Shown here piece after piece: positions 25,679 to 34,374 of a stretch of DNA of 42,448 nt. The notes under the pieces are model-generated. The model did not search any database, was not told where the DNA came from, and saw nothing but the letters and a program-made list of their open reading frames with translations. Positions within the stretch are counted from its first letter, which is position 1; each line of letters opens with the position of its first letter. The position numbers were made by a program, and so were the translations under genes. The DNA is from an uncultured bacterium (GTDB lineage Bacteria; Muiribacteriota; Ozemobacteria; Ozemobacterales; Ozemobacteraceae), in NCBI GenBank assembly GCA_900317935.1, contig ONIU01000015.1, positions 1-42,448 on the forward strand, given 5' to 3'.

Positions 25679-26866
25679 ATGACCGAAGAAAATAATAGCG
25701 CTAAGACCGTCTACAGACGAGTAGTCATTCCTGAAGAAGCCAAAAAGAAATATCTGGTTGGTAACACACCGCCATTTCTTGGTAAAACATTTGAATTAAC
25801 ACCTGGTGCTGCATTTACTATAGGCCGCGAAGAAGGTAAAACTCTGCAACTGCCAAGCAGTATGGTTTCAAGAAATCATGCTAAAGTGGAACTTCAAGAT
25901 GGCAGATGTATTCTTACAGATACTAACAGTTCAAACGGAACTTTTGCTAATGGTGAAAAGCTTCCTCCAAATGAAGCTTATTTGCTTTCTCATCGTGATG
26001 TTATTAAATTTGATACCTACGAATTTATATTCGTAGATACTGCTGTTGGTGATATCTGGCAGACTTTGAAACCTCTTTCCAGAGAAGGTTCTCAAATCGT
26101 CTCTTTCTATAGTCCAAAGGGTGGAACAGGCATTACTACTATAATAGTAAATCTTGCTCATTATCTTGCAACTAAAGCTGAAAAGAAGGTTGTCGTTGTT
26201 GACTTAGATTTAAGATTTGGCGATGTTTTGACTTTCTTAAAGGGTAAACCTGGCCAGACTATCATTGAAGCTATAGGAGAAACTGAAGTTACTCCTGAAA
26301 ATATTCAGAAGTTTATTCATAAAGGAGCTGATTTCGATTATCTGGCAGCTCCGAAGAAAACAGAACTTGCTGAACTGATTAACCCCAATCATGTTAAGAG
26401 CATTTTATGGAGCCTTGAAGCTAACTATGATTTTGTTTTGGTAGACCTTCAGGCTGTTATTGATGATATTACAATCAATACTTGGGAACTTTCTAATCTG
26501 ATTTATCTAGTTGGTCAGCCAGAAATAGGTCATTTAATCGCTGCTAGACGTGTTATTGAAATTATGAATCAGTTTAAATACCCGGATTCTAAATTCAAAC
26601 TTATTATGAATAAGGTCGGCCAGACAGGTTCTATTTCTGCTGAAGAAATTAAGGCTTTCCTGAAGAAAGAAATCCTGACTTTGCCTTATGCCCCAGAAGA
26701 TGCAATTTTAACCTCTAATGGTGGTGAAATGCTTATTGCAGAAAGATCATCTTCTCCTTTAAGTGTTGGTATTTCTAATCTTGCAAGAAGCATGATTGGT
26801 GAAGAAATGGTTGTTCAAGAAGATGGTGGTATTTTTGCTAAGCTGAAATCTCTTCTTGGAATGTAA
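25679..26866 (+). CDS. FHA domain fused to a CpaE/TadZ-like ParA ATPase
   Basis: The 395-residue protein has an N-terminal FHA domain (about 25-118; GRE, SRNHAKV, NSSNGTF present), which binds phosphothreonine peptides, and a MinD/ParA ATPase (about 138-375). The P-loop reads KGGTGITT (147-154): the first, ParA-specific Lys is kept, but Ile replaces the Lys before Thr-Thr. CpaE/TadZ proteins, which localise Tad-type pilus machines, often have such altered P-loops. Thr residues in the N-terminal tail (Thr2, Thr10) could be phosphorylated and self-bind the FHA domain, as in GarA; that is inference. It leads an operon with a Ser/Thr kinase and a PP2C phosphatase. Confidence 0.9.
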   Translation: MTEENNSAKTVYRRVVIPEEAKKKYLVGNTPPFLGKTFELTPGAAFTIGREEGKTLQLPSSMVSRNHAKVELQDGRCILTDTNSSNGTFANGEKLPPNEAYLLSHRDVIKFDTYEFIFVDTAVGDIWQTLKPLSREGSQIVSFYSPKGGTGITTIIVNLAHYLATKAEKKVVVVDLDLRFGDVLTFLKGKPGQTIIEAIGETEVTPENIQKFIHKGADFDYLAAPKKTELAELINPNHVKSILWSLEANYDFVLVDLQAVIDDITINTWELSNLIYLVGQPEIGHLIAARRVIEIMNQFKYPDSKFKLIMNKVGQTGSISAEEIKAFLKKEILTLPYAPEDAILTSNGGEMLIAERSSSPLSVGISNLARSMIGEEMVVQEDGGIFAKLKSLLGM

Positions 26867-26881
26867 TAGAGGTTTCTTAAG

Positions 26882-28729
26882 GTGGCTGAAGATTATTCAA
26901 TGAAACGAGCGGGGAATTACACCCTTGTTCGAAAGCTTGGCGACGGTGGTTTTGCAACCGTTTATCTAGCTCAGCATACAGTGCTTGAAAAAAAAGCAGC
27001 TGTAAAGTTGTTGCTTGGTGAATGGCTTGACGAGCCTGATGTCGTATCAAGGTTTTTCGATGAAGCTCGAACCATGGAAAGCGTCAGCCAACACCCTAAT
27101 ATCGTAAAGATAATCGATATTGCCACAAAGGAAAAATGTCAGGAAGAAGGTTTACCTCCATATTTCATAATGGAATATCTTGAAGGTAAATCTTTGGAAG
27201 AACTGATGAAATCCACCGATGGTTTCAGTCTTGAAGAAATCGTCAAAATCATGGATAGTGCTCTTTCTGCACTACAGTTCTGCCATGATCATGGAGTAGT
27301 TCATCGTGATATCAAGCCAAGTAACTTCATGATGGACGCTGATGGCAATGTTAAACTCACTGACTTTGGTATTGCTAAGGCAGCTGAAAATACAAGCAAA
27401 ACAGGTGAAGGTCTTACTCTCGGTTCTACAGACTACATGTCACCGGAACAGGCTCTTGGTAAAAGAGACTTAGATTATCGTTCTGATATTTATTCTCTAG
27501 GTGTAACTCTCTATCAGCTTGTTTGTGATAGATTACCGTTTATAGCTGACAGTGCAAACGCTGTTGCACTGAAACATATTCAGGAAAAGCCTATTCCGCC
27601 AATAGAACTTAATGGGGAAGTACCAAGACGCTTAAATAATATCATTCTTAAAGCAATGGAAAAGGAACGAGAACATCGTTTCCAATCCTGCAATGAGATG
27701 AAAGCAGAACTTGATAAGCTGTTAGACCCAAATGCTGACGATGTTCCAGAAGAATCTCAAGGCAGCAAAACCGGAGTAAGAACCACTTCTCTTGATTTAA
27801 GCACTCTCCATGCAGAGGCTGGTGATGATGGGTTCAGCCGTGATGAATTCGATGAAACAACAAATTATACGGGAATGACCTCTCGTAAGCTTGTTGCTAA
27901 GCCACCTGTTGCACTAGTCAGTTTTGTTCGAACAATACTGATTATTGTTGTAGCTTCTGTATTTTTCCTGGGTATCTTTTATATTTACGGAAAGATGACA
28001 AATGTTCGTCTAAAGCTTGAAAGTTCTCCTTCAGGGGCTAATATTTATATTAATAATGCAATGGTTGGTACTTCGCCTTTGAATCTTAGTCTTGCACCGA
28101 TGCAATATCTTGTATCATTCAAGCATGATGGCTATGATGATGAAAACAGACTGTATGAAGGCGTTGCTGGCGGTGATTTGAATATCTCTGTAAAACTTAT
28201 AAAGACAGATTTAGAAGGTCAGGCAAAGCTTAAAGCTACTATAGATGATTTTAAAACAAAAATTAGTTCTTTATCTAAAACAGCTAACAGCAAATCTAAA
28301 AAAGATCAGGCTGCTCATCAGAAAAGCCTAGAAGAAGTTGCTAATATTTATTCTAGTATTACAGAGTTGTTTGTGGCTAACGCTAATGATATCAGATATG
28401 GAAAGGCTTATATTGATGCTTGTAAAGCTTTTGATAAGCTTGATGATGCAAAAAGTAAAATTTCAGAGTTAATTAATAAAGGTGACAATACCGCTGATTT
28501 ACATTGTCTCCTTTGTTTGATTAACAAAGCTCAAGGAAATAAAGAAGGATATAAGCAGGAATTAGACAATGCTTATATCATAGATAAAAACAATAAGAAT
28601 GTTTTGAACGCATATGGCGATTATTATGCTGAACAGGGTGAAAAAGAACGAGCAAAGCAGTTTTGGAGTATGTCCCTCTTTTTGTATCCTGAACAGCCAG
28701 AATTAAAAGCAAAGCATGATAAGCTTTAA
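26882..28729 (+). CDS. Membrane Ser/Thr protein kinase with PEGA and TPR domains
   Basis: The start is GTG 26882, after AGAGG; the ATG at 26900 has no site. The 615-residue protein has a complete Hanks-type kinase: LGDGGFATVYLA (19-30), Lys42, HRDIKPSN (141-148), DFG (161-163), GSTDYMSPEQ and YRSDIYSLGV. A Pro/Thr/Asp-rich linker leads to one membrane helix (about 347-369). The extracytoplasmic part has a PEGA domain (about 374-440) and a helical TPR-like C-terminus (about 450-615). It would transmit an envelope signal to cytoplasmic targets, most simply the FHA-ParA protein encoded 15 bases upstream. Confidence 0.95.
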   Translation: MAEDYSMKRAGNYTLVRKLGDGGFATVYLAQHTVLEKKAAVKLLLGEWLDEPDVVSRFFDEARTMESVSQHPNIVKIIDIATKEKCQEEGLPPYFIMEYLEGKSLEELMKSTDGFSLEEIVKIMDSALSALQFCHDHGVVHRDIKPSNFMMDADGNVKLTDFGIAKAAENTSKTGEGLTLGSTDYMSPEQALGKRDLDYRSDIYSLGVTLYQLVCDRLPFIADSANAVALKHIQEKPIPPIELNGEVPRRLNNIILKAMEKEREHRFQSCNEMKAELDKLLDPNADDVPEESQGSKTGVRTTSLDLSTLHAEAGDDGFSRDEFDETTNYTGMTSRKLVAKPPVALVSFVRTILIIVVASVFFLGIFYIYGKMTNVRLKLESSPSGANIYINNAMVGTSPLNLSLAPMQYLVSFKHDGYDDENRLYEGVAGGDLNISVKLIKTDLEGQAKLKATIDDFKTKISSLSKTANSKSKKDQAAHQKSLEEVANIYSSITELFVANANDIRYGKAYIDACKAFDKLDDAKSKISELINKGDNTADLHCLLCLINKAQGNKEGYKQELDNAYIIDKNNKNVLNAYGDYYAEQGEKERAKQFWSMSLFLYPEQPELKAKHDKL

Positions 28730-28749
28730 ACGGAAGGAGTGATGAGGTA

Positions 28750-29622
28750 ATGAGATATTCTTTTTATGGTGAAACAAATGTCGGAAGAGTTCGAGACCAC
28801 AATGAAGATGCTTTTCTGACCTCTGAAAATCACGCCTTCGGTATGGTTTCTGATGGCATGGGCGGGCTTGCAGCAGGTGAAGTTGCATCACAAATTGCAA
28901 AAGATTCTGTAAATGCGGCTTTTGAAAATGCAGAACCAAATATGGCTCTATCTAGAATAGTAAATAATGCCATAACTGATGCGAACACTAATGTTAGAAA
29001 AGCTCAAAAAGAAAAGCCAGAAGCTAGTGGAATGGGCTGCACCTGTGTTTTGCTAGCGTTCCGCAAAAAAGAATACTGCATTGGTTATGTAGGAGACAGC
29101 AGAATCTATCGATACAGAGATAATCAGCTTCAGCAGCTTACTGTGGATCATTCTTATGTTGAAGAATTGTTTCAACGAGGTTTGATAAGTGAAGAAGAAA
29201 AGAGCACACATCCTTATAAGAACTCAATAACAAGATATGTTGGCCATGAAGATGTTATAAAAGTAGATGTTTCTTCTGGTCCATTGAAATCAGGAGATAG
29301 GTTTATTCTTTGTTCTGATGGACTTCATGGGGAAGTTACTGCTTCACAAATGGCAGGTGTTCTTAGAGATAATATGAATCCTAAGGATTGTGTACAGAAA
29401 CTGATTCAATTAGCCTTAGAACACGGTGGAAAAGATAATGTCTCTGTTGTTATTGCATCAGTAGAAAATGATTTGGATGAAATATCATCAGGCCAACTTA
29501 GCGGAGAAATAGTTCATAAAAAGAGTACTAAGAAAAAGCAGGGCTTTTTGCACAGATTCTTAGGCCTTTTTATTGATGAAGACGAAGAAGAAGACAACGA
29601 AAAAGAAAAACCCGGCCAATGA
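28750..29622 (+). CDS. PP2C-family protein phosphatase
   Basis: The 290-residue protein has the PPM motifs: VRDHNEDAF (metal-binding Asp), MVSDGMGG (34-39), GYVGDSRIYRYRD, ILCSDGL and KDNVSVVIAS. It would reverse phosphorylation by the kinase encoded 20 bases upstream. A highly charged, Glu/Lys/Asp-rich tail of about 35 residues follows the catalytic core. The end of the gene carries a hairpin that reads as a terminator on the opposite strand. An AAGGAG lies about 11 bases before the ATG. Confidence 0.95.
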   Translation: MRYSFYGETNVGRVRDHNEDAFLTSENHAFGMVSDGMGGLAAGEVASQIAKDSVNAAFENAEPNMALSRIVNNAITDANTNVRKAQKEKPEASGMGCTCVLLAFRKKEYCIGYVGDSRIYRYRDNQLQQLTVDHSYVEELFQRGLISEEEKSTHPYKNSITRYVGHEDVIKVDVSSGPLKSGDRFILCSDGLHGEVTASQMAGVLRDNMNPKDCVQKLIQLALEHGGKDNVSVVIASVENDLDEISSGQLSGEIVHKKSTKKKQGFLHRFLGLFIDEDEEEDNEKEKPGQ

Positions 29623-29645
29623 AATCAATATATATATTAGCCGGG
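29601..29645 (-). terminator. Terminator of the cNMP-ParA gene, inside the phosphatase gene end
   Basis: On the minus strand the stem formed by 29636-29645 and 29611-29620 (core CCCGG/CCGGG, one mismatch, 15-base loop) is followed by a TTTTTCTTTT tract at 29610-29601. It lies 27 bases after the stop of the 29672-30889 gene and covers the last codons and stop of the phosphatase gene on the other strand. Confidence 0.7.
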
Positions 29646-29671
29646 AATACTTGCTTAAGTTATTTTATTGA

Positions 29672-30889
29672 TTAACCCAATCCAAATACTTCTTTAAAGA
29701 GAGCAAACATGCTCCAGGTTCCGTTATCTGTATTTTCTCCGGCAATACTTGCGCACAATTGTCTCAGAGAAGCTAATAATCCTGAACCGTCGCTACTTTT
29801 TGAAAGAACAAAAGGTGTACCCTTATTAACCGAAGGAACAACTATATCGCCTTCTGAAGGGATAAAATAGCTTATTGCATAGCGAAGAGATTTTTCTACC
29901 TTAGCGGGCTCTAATCCTAAAGATTTGAATGCACGATTGAGAATAACTTTAACTTTTTCTCTTGGAATTCTTAATCTTTGGAATAAATCTAACAAAACTT
30001 TTGTATTCTTGATAAAGGTTAATTCCATTGTCATAACAAGCATAATCAAATTGCTCAGGTCTAATATTTTTAATTCCATGTCTGTAATCTGGTTATGGGT
30101 ATCGATGATAATAAAATCATAATGAGGTTTAAGTAATTCTATTATGCGTTCTACTAGTTCTGGACGAATTGTTTCTGCCATTTCCGGTGCAGGAGGAGGC
30201 AAAAGAACTTTTAACCCTGAAGGTTGATGTAAAGTTAATTGTTCCTCAATATTAGAAAGTTTTAATGATTTTTTACTGACTAGTTTATGAATATTCCTTT
30301 CACAGGTTAAACCAAGAAGGATTGCCTGGTCACCGAAAGCAAGATTTAAATCCATCAAAACTACACGCTTTTTCCAAAATCTTGAAAGCATACAAGCAAC
30401 ATTTGCAGAAATAACAGATTTACCCGCACCACCTTTAACATTAAAAAATGTTATAACTCTCGCAGGCTGACCTTTATTCTCGGTTTCTTCTAACAGAAGA
30501 CTGGCTCGTCTGGAATACAGATCTCTGGATTCTTTCGCAAAACCTTGATAAAGACCGATTAATCTAAGGTATATTTCCTTAGGAATAAACATTAATTGAA
30601 ATTCTTGATAACCTATGACTGTAGAAAGTGCTTTTGTGCCGTTAAGAATTTCTACTTCGCCATAAACATCACCTGGATCAAGATTAAATAATGTTTTCTT
30701 TTCTCCGCCATAATTCTTTAAAACAGAAAGCTGACCTTCAACAACAAAAACTAAGTCTTTTATTTCTTCTTTTTCTACAAAAATAGTTGTTCCGGAAGTA
30801 TATTGTTGAAAGCGACATTGCTTAGTTAGCTTTTCTAATTCACGTGTAGGTAATGTACTGAAAAAAGAAAATTTTTTTAAATTAATCAT
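29672..30889 (-). CDS. Cyclic-nucleotide-type sensor domain fused to a ParA/MinD ATPase
   Basis: The 405-residue protein has a cNMP-binding/CRP-like beta-roll (about 8-115; YTSGTTIFVEKE, LDPGDVYGE) fused to a MinD/CpaE-type ATPase (from about 143). The P-loop KGGAGKS (152-158) is intact, unlike that of the convergent FHA-ParA protein. The cyclic-nucleotide cassette GEVEILNGTKALSTV keeps Gly-Glu but lacks the Arg of the PR(A/S)AT phrase that contacts the phosphate, so the ligand may not be cAMP or cGMP. GGAG is five bases before the ATG. It probably helps position an envelope machine in response to a ligand; that is inferred. Confidence 0.9.
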   Translation of the reverse strand: MINLKKFSFFSTLPTRELEKLTKQCRFQQYTSGTTIFVEKEEIKDLVFVVEGQLSVLKNYGGEKKTLFNLDPGDVYGEVEILNGTKALSTVIGYQEFQLMFIPKEIYLRLIGLYQGFAKESRDLYSRRASLLLEETENKGQPARVITFFNVKGGAGKSVISANVACMLSRFWKKRVVLMDLNLAFGDQAILLGLTCERNIHKLVSKKSLKLSNIEEQLTLHQPSGLKVLLPPPAPEMAETIRPELVERIIELLKPHYDFIIIDTHNQITDMELKILDLSNLIMLVMTMELTFIKNTKVLLDLFQRLRIPREKVKVILNRAFKSLGLEPAKVEKSLRYAISYFIPSEGDIVVPSVNKGTPFVLSKSSDGSGLLASLRQLCASIAGENTDNGTWSMFALFKEVFGLG

Positions 30890-30921
30890 TTTTACTCCAA
30901 AATGAAGAAGTTACTATTTAT

Positions 30922-30950
30922 TATATACACAATAAAAATAAGGTTATCAA
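30922..30950 (-). promoter_or_regulatory. Promoter of the cNMP-ParA gene
   Basis: On the minus strand TTGATA (30950-30945), 17 bases, then TATATA (30927-30922); a TATAAT two bases further gives a 19-base spacer. It faces away from the promoter at 30973. Confidence 0.55.
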
Positions 30951-30972
30951 TATAATTTGAAAATACAAAATT

Positions 30973-31002
30973 ATAAACTTTATAAAAGAAATAGTGTATA
31001 AT
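30973..31002 (+). promoter_or_regulatory. Promoter of duplicated cassette copy 1
   Basis: ATAAACTTT (30973-30981), 15 bases, TATAAT (30997-31002). The same arrangement with the same spacing precedes copy 2 (34318-34347), so the promoter was copied with the genes. Confidence 0.6.
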
Positions 31003-31030
31003 AAAAAATAACAAATTTTAGGAGGAATAT

Positions 31031-32371
31031 ATGAAAAAGCATTCTTATATTTCGTTAGCCGCAGTAATATCTATGTCATTGTTTGCTACTCCGCTGTTGG
31101 CTTTAAATCCATTTGATGATTCTAATAGCGTTAATATTCAACAAAATGATTCAAAAAAAGATGATGAAGTTACTAAAATTGAGATTACAATAAAAGATTC
31201 TGAGTCTAAGTCACATAAAATTACAATAACCAAAGATTCTTTGAAGAAATATAATAAAACTCCAAGTAAGGGTATAATTTCTGCTGATAGTTTAAACATT
31301 CGTTCTTATCCTTGGGGCGATGTTATGGGAACCTATTCCAAGGGTGATGAAGTTGAAATAATAGGTGAACTTGGTGACTGGTATAGAGTTAAATATAAGG
31401 GGCAAGTTGGCTATATCCAGGGAAATTGGGTAAGCACTTCGAATAAAGAAGGGCAGACTGCTCCAAAATATGGTCTTGTTTCCAGTAGTTTTGGAATCAA
31501 TGTTTGCAGGACTCCCTCAGGTGATGTAATATCTCGTTTGAATGGCGGCAATCAAGTAAATATAATTGGCGAAGTTGGCGATTGGTATAAAATAGAACTT
31601 AATGGGAACGAAGCTTTTGTTTCAAAGAAATATATTGATTTAGTAGATACTGATTTAAGCCAAAATGCTTCTGACAATCAGAACCCAAATGCAGTAAAAC
31701 AGAGTTTTACTGGTTATGTTACTGCTAGTGCCTTAAATGTTAGATCTGGCCCATGGGGTAATATTGAAGATGTGTTATATAATGGCACCCAGGTTAATGT
31801 TATAGGTAAAGATGGTGATTGGTTCCTTATCGAACATAACGGTGAAACAAAATATGTTTATATGGATTATATTTCGCAGTCTGAGCCATCTGGTTCTTCA
31901 TCTGGCAGCAGTGGAAGTAGCAATTCTGGTAATGCAGTTGCTGCAAATGATGGTAGTTTAGAACAGAATATTGTTCAGCAGGCTAGAGCATTAGTTGGTA
32001 GTACAGATTTTAGAACTGCTGATGTTAATTACGGAAGTGTAGCTTGTGCAAAAGTTGTTTCTACTGCACTAAATAATGCTGGTGCTATAAGTGAAGATGA
32101 AATGTCGCTGGACTGCTATGTTCTTAGAGATAATTTAAAGGCTAAGGGTTGGGCTGAAGTAAATCCTCCTCCATATCAGGAAGGTGACGTTATATTCTGG
32201 AGTACTTATGACTGGACTGGTGACGGAGTAATTGATGAAGATACACATGTTGGTATTATTATAAAAGAAGGAAACACATACAAGGCTATGAATAATTCTT
32301 CTTCTCTAAAAATGCCACGAATCGGTGATATTGACGATTTTACTGTTTCAAGAGTTTTAAGAAGAAATTAA
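31031..32371 (+). CDS. Secreted SH3b-repeat protein with a CHAP/NlpC-like peptidase domain (copy 1)
   Basis: The 446-residue protein has a signal peptide (1-24), an acidic Ser/Lys-rich stretch, and three bacterial SH3 domains (about 78-133, 144-198 and 220-278), each with N(I/V)R/C...P.GD...G..V.IIGE.GDW. After a Ser/Gly linker comes a papain-like domain with candidate Cys339 (SVACAKVVSTAL) and His406 (DTHVGII), as in CHAP and NlpC/P60 peptidases. SH3b domains bind cell wall, so it probably trims or cuts peptidoglycan. It is followed after 14 bases by a propeller-like protein gene and has a close homologue at 34375. Confidence 0.88.
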   Translation: MKKHSYISLAAVISMSLFATPLLALNPFDDSNSVNIQQNDSKKDDEVTKIEITIKDSESKSHKITITKDSLKKYNKTPSKGIISADSLNIRSYPWGDVMGTYSKGDEVEIIGELGDWYRVKYKGQVGYIQGNWVSTSNKEGQTAPKYGLVSSSFGINVCRTPSGDVISRLNGGNQVNIIGEVGDWYKIELNGNEAFVSKKYIDLVDTDLSQNASDNQNPNAVKQSFTGYVTASALNVRSGPWGNIEDVLYNGTQVNVIGKDGDWFLIEHNGETKYVYMDYISQSEPSGSSSGSSGSSNSGNAVAANDGSLEQNIVQQARALVGSTDFRTADVNYGSVACAKVVSTALNNAGAISEDEMSLDCYVLRDNLKAKGWAEVNPPPYQEGDVIFWSTYDWTGDGVIDEDTHVGIIIKEGNTYKAMNNSSSLKMPRIGDIDDFTVSRVLRRN

Positions 32372-32385
32372 TGTTGAGGTATTAA

Positions 32386-33402
32386 ATGAAGGCTATTTCG
32401 GTATTTTGCGCAGTTCTACTGGGAGTATCTTCTTTGTGCTACGCACAAACATGGACTCTTGAATATGGCGATAAAATTGAACAGTTAGGTTATTGCAACA
32501 GATGGAATACTAATGAAAAATATGAAGGAACTTCTTATGGTCCAATGGCTTTTAGAATTACTAATAATAAGCTTTGGATTCTAGATTCTATATCAGGTCG
32601 AATATGTTGTTTCGATGAAAAGAACAAACTTCTAAAAAACATTTCAATTCCTGGGCTTAAAGGTTTTAAAATGTTGGAAGACTTTGCTTTGGTTGGTGAT
32701 AATCCGGATAATCCTGATGCAATATGGGTTGCAAATGCTTCAGATAATATTATCAGAAAGATATCGGTAGCAAATGGCAAAGTTCTTGCTCAATTTGGAG
32801 GCCGTGGCAATACGTCTGGTAAATTTGTTCAGGTAAAAAGCCTGGAAGTTGATGCGGGAGGAAGACTTTATGTTGCAGATGTTGGAAGAAATAAGCTTTC
32901 TGTTTTTACTTCAACAGGTGCTTTCTTAAGAGATTATCCTTGGCAGTCTACAGGTTTTGTTGTTGATAGATATGCTAATTTGCATATGATTCATTATCGC
33001 GAAGAAGGTGGATATTTTTATAGAATATATTCTCCTAAAGGTCAGCTTACAAGCAATATACATTTAGGTTTCTTGGACTACACTAATGTTTACTTACATT
33101 CTGTAGAAAAAGATGGTTCTTTGGTTCTTACTATGGTTCCACCAACAGGCTATAAAGGAAAACTAGATTGTATTAAAATCAATAAGTATGGGGATGTAAT
33201 CGAAAAAGATTCACTTATTCCGTCTGTTGCAATGAATCGTTATTTCTATTCGGATAATAACAGGTTTTATCTTGCTGAAGCTGATTTTGAAGCTGCTCCT
33301 GTATCAAAATTCATTGTTAAACCTTTTGAATTTGGTAAAAATGCATTAGTAAAAAAAGAACAGCCAAAAGCTAAAGAAGGAGCTAAGAATAATGATAAAT
33401 AA
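32386..33402 (+). CDS. Secreted NHL/propeller-like protein (copy 1, first half)
   Basis: The 338-residue protein has a signal peptide ending near CYA-Q and a series of beta-propeller-like blades (LWILDSISGRICCFDEKNKL, IWVANASDNIIRKISVANGK, GRLYVADVGRNKLSVFTSTG). It ends in a Lys/Glu-rich tail. It is homologous to residues 1 to about 325 of the fused protein at 35675. GAGG precedes the ATG, and its stop overlaps the next start by 11 bases. A binding or scaffold role beside the SH3b peptidase is inferred; no enzyme motif is seen. Confidence 0.82.
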   Translation: MKAISVFCAVLLGVSSLCYAQTWTLEYGDKIEQLGYCNRWNTNEKYEGTSYGPMAFRITNNKLWILDSISGRICCFDEKNKLLKNISIPGLKGFKMLEDFALVGDNPDNPDAIWVANASDNIIRKISVANGKVLAQFGGRGNTSGKFVQVKSLEVDAGGRLYVADVGRNKLSVFTSTGAFLRDYPWQSTGFVVDRYANLHMIHYREEGGYFYRIYSPKGQLTSNIHLGFLDYTNVYLHSVEKDGSLVLTMVPPTGYKGKLDCIKINKYGDVIEKDSLIPSVAMNRYFYSDNNRFYLAEADFEAAPVSKFIVKPFEFGKNALVKKEQPKAKEGAKNNDK

Positions 33403-34225
33403 AACTAGATATTTGATTATTGTTTTGTTGTTAATTTGTTGTTCAACTCTTTCTTATGCAATGGAAATAAAAAAAGAAGTTATAGCTTCAATCCCTGACG
33501 AGATAGTCTTTGCAAAGCTGGTTGGTTTGAGAGTTTATAAAAATCAAGCTTTTGTTATGGCTTCTAATGGTTCGTTTTTAACGATTGATCTTGTTAAAGG
33601 TGATGTATCCAGTCGTAAAATAAAATCAGCAAAAGTAGTTGATTTTGATATTTCAGATGGGAAAATGCTTTACCTTAATGATCAGGGAATGATTTGTGGA
33701 AATTTACCATCTAAGTGTCCAAAAGGTCCTTATGATTCTTGCAGAATAGATGTTTGTGATCAGGGAGCAATTCTTTCTGGCGGTGATAATGCTTTCTTTT
33801 TACCAAACAATGCAACTTCTACTTTTGTATTGCCTGGTTTTTTAATGATTTTACCTTTTAATAACGGTTTTGTTTGGAAAATGAGTCTGAACAAAGAAAA
33901 GAACTGGGAATTAAATATTTATGATTGTTTTGGAAATTTGATGGGAAAAGGCTTTAGGTTCAACAAATCTTTTAATCCTTCTAATATTGAAATTGGTCCT
34001 AAAGGAATTGATGGTGAATTAGTTGTTTCTTCAAAAGAAGGAAAAAAGAGAACATTAGTTCTGATTGGTACAAATGGAAGAATGTTCTGGAAAATTGACG
34101 GTCCTGAAAAGGTATGTTCTAGAGACATAGCATTTGGAAATATGGGTGAACTTTTGTTTTTGGAAAAAAATCAGGATGGTAAAGTAGTATTGTCTCGTTG
34201 GAAATTTGCTACACCCGAAGGTTGA
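33392..34225 (+). CDS. Secreted propeller-like protein (copy 1, second half)
   Basis: The 277-residue protein has its own signal peptide (1-23, ICCSTLSYA). The mature part is beta-rich, with four Cys (SKCPKGPYDSCRIDVCDQG) and a C-terminal phrase NGRMFWKIDGPEKVCSRD. It matches the last 255 or so residues of the fused protein at 35675 along its length. It overlaps the preceding gene by 11 bases and appears translationally coupled. Function is unknown; the fusion in copy 2 suggests the two copy 1 proteins work together. Confidence 0.8.
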   Translation: MINKTRYLIIVLLLICCSTLSYAMEIKKEVIASIPDEIVFAKLVGLRVYKNQAFVMASNGSFLTIDLVKGDVSSRKIKSAKVVDFDISDGKMLYLNDQGMICGNLPSKCPKGPYDSCRIDVCDQGAILSGGDNAFFLPNNATSTFVLPGFLMILPFNNGFVWKMSLNKEKNWELNIYDCFGNLMGKGFRFNKSFNPSNIEIGPKGIDGELVVSSKEGKKRTLVLIGTNGRMFWKIDGPEKVCSRDIAFGNMGELLFLEKNQDGKVVLSRWKFATPEG

Positions 34226-34240
34226 GTAAATGACAAACAA

Positions 34241-34273
34241 AAAAGCTGGCAAAGCAAAGCCAGCTTTTTTTTT
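34241..34273 (+). terminator. Rho-independent terminator of cassette copy 1
   Basis: A 10-bp stem (AAAAGCTGGC/GCCAGCTTTT) with an eight-base loop is followed by a T tract, just after the copy 1 operon. Confidence 0.92.
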
Positions 34274-34317
34274 GTTTTAGTTATCTGAAATAAATAATCA
34301 TCATAATTAAATAAAAT

Positions 34318-34347
34318 ATAAACTTTTGGGCTAAAATAAGGTATTAT
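34318..34347 (+). promoter_or_regulatory. Promoter of duplicated cassette copy 2
   Basis: ATAAACTTT (34318-34326), 15 bases, TATTAT (34342-34347), matching the layout at 30973-31002. Confidence 0.55.
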
Positions 34348-34374
34348 AGAAAGCAACATATTTAGGGGGAATGT

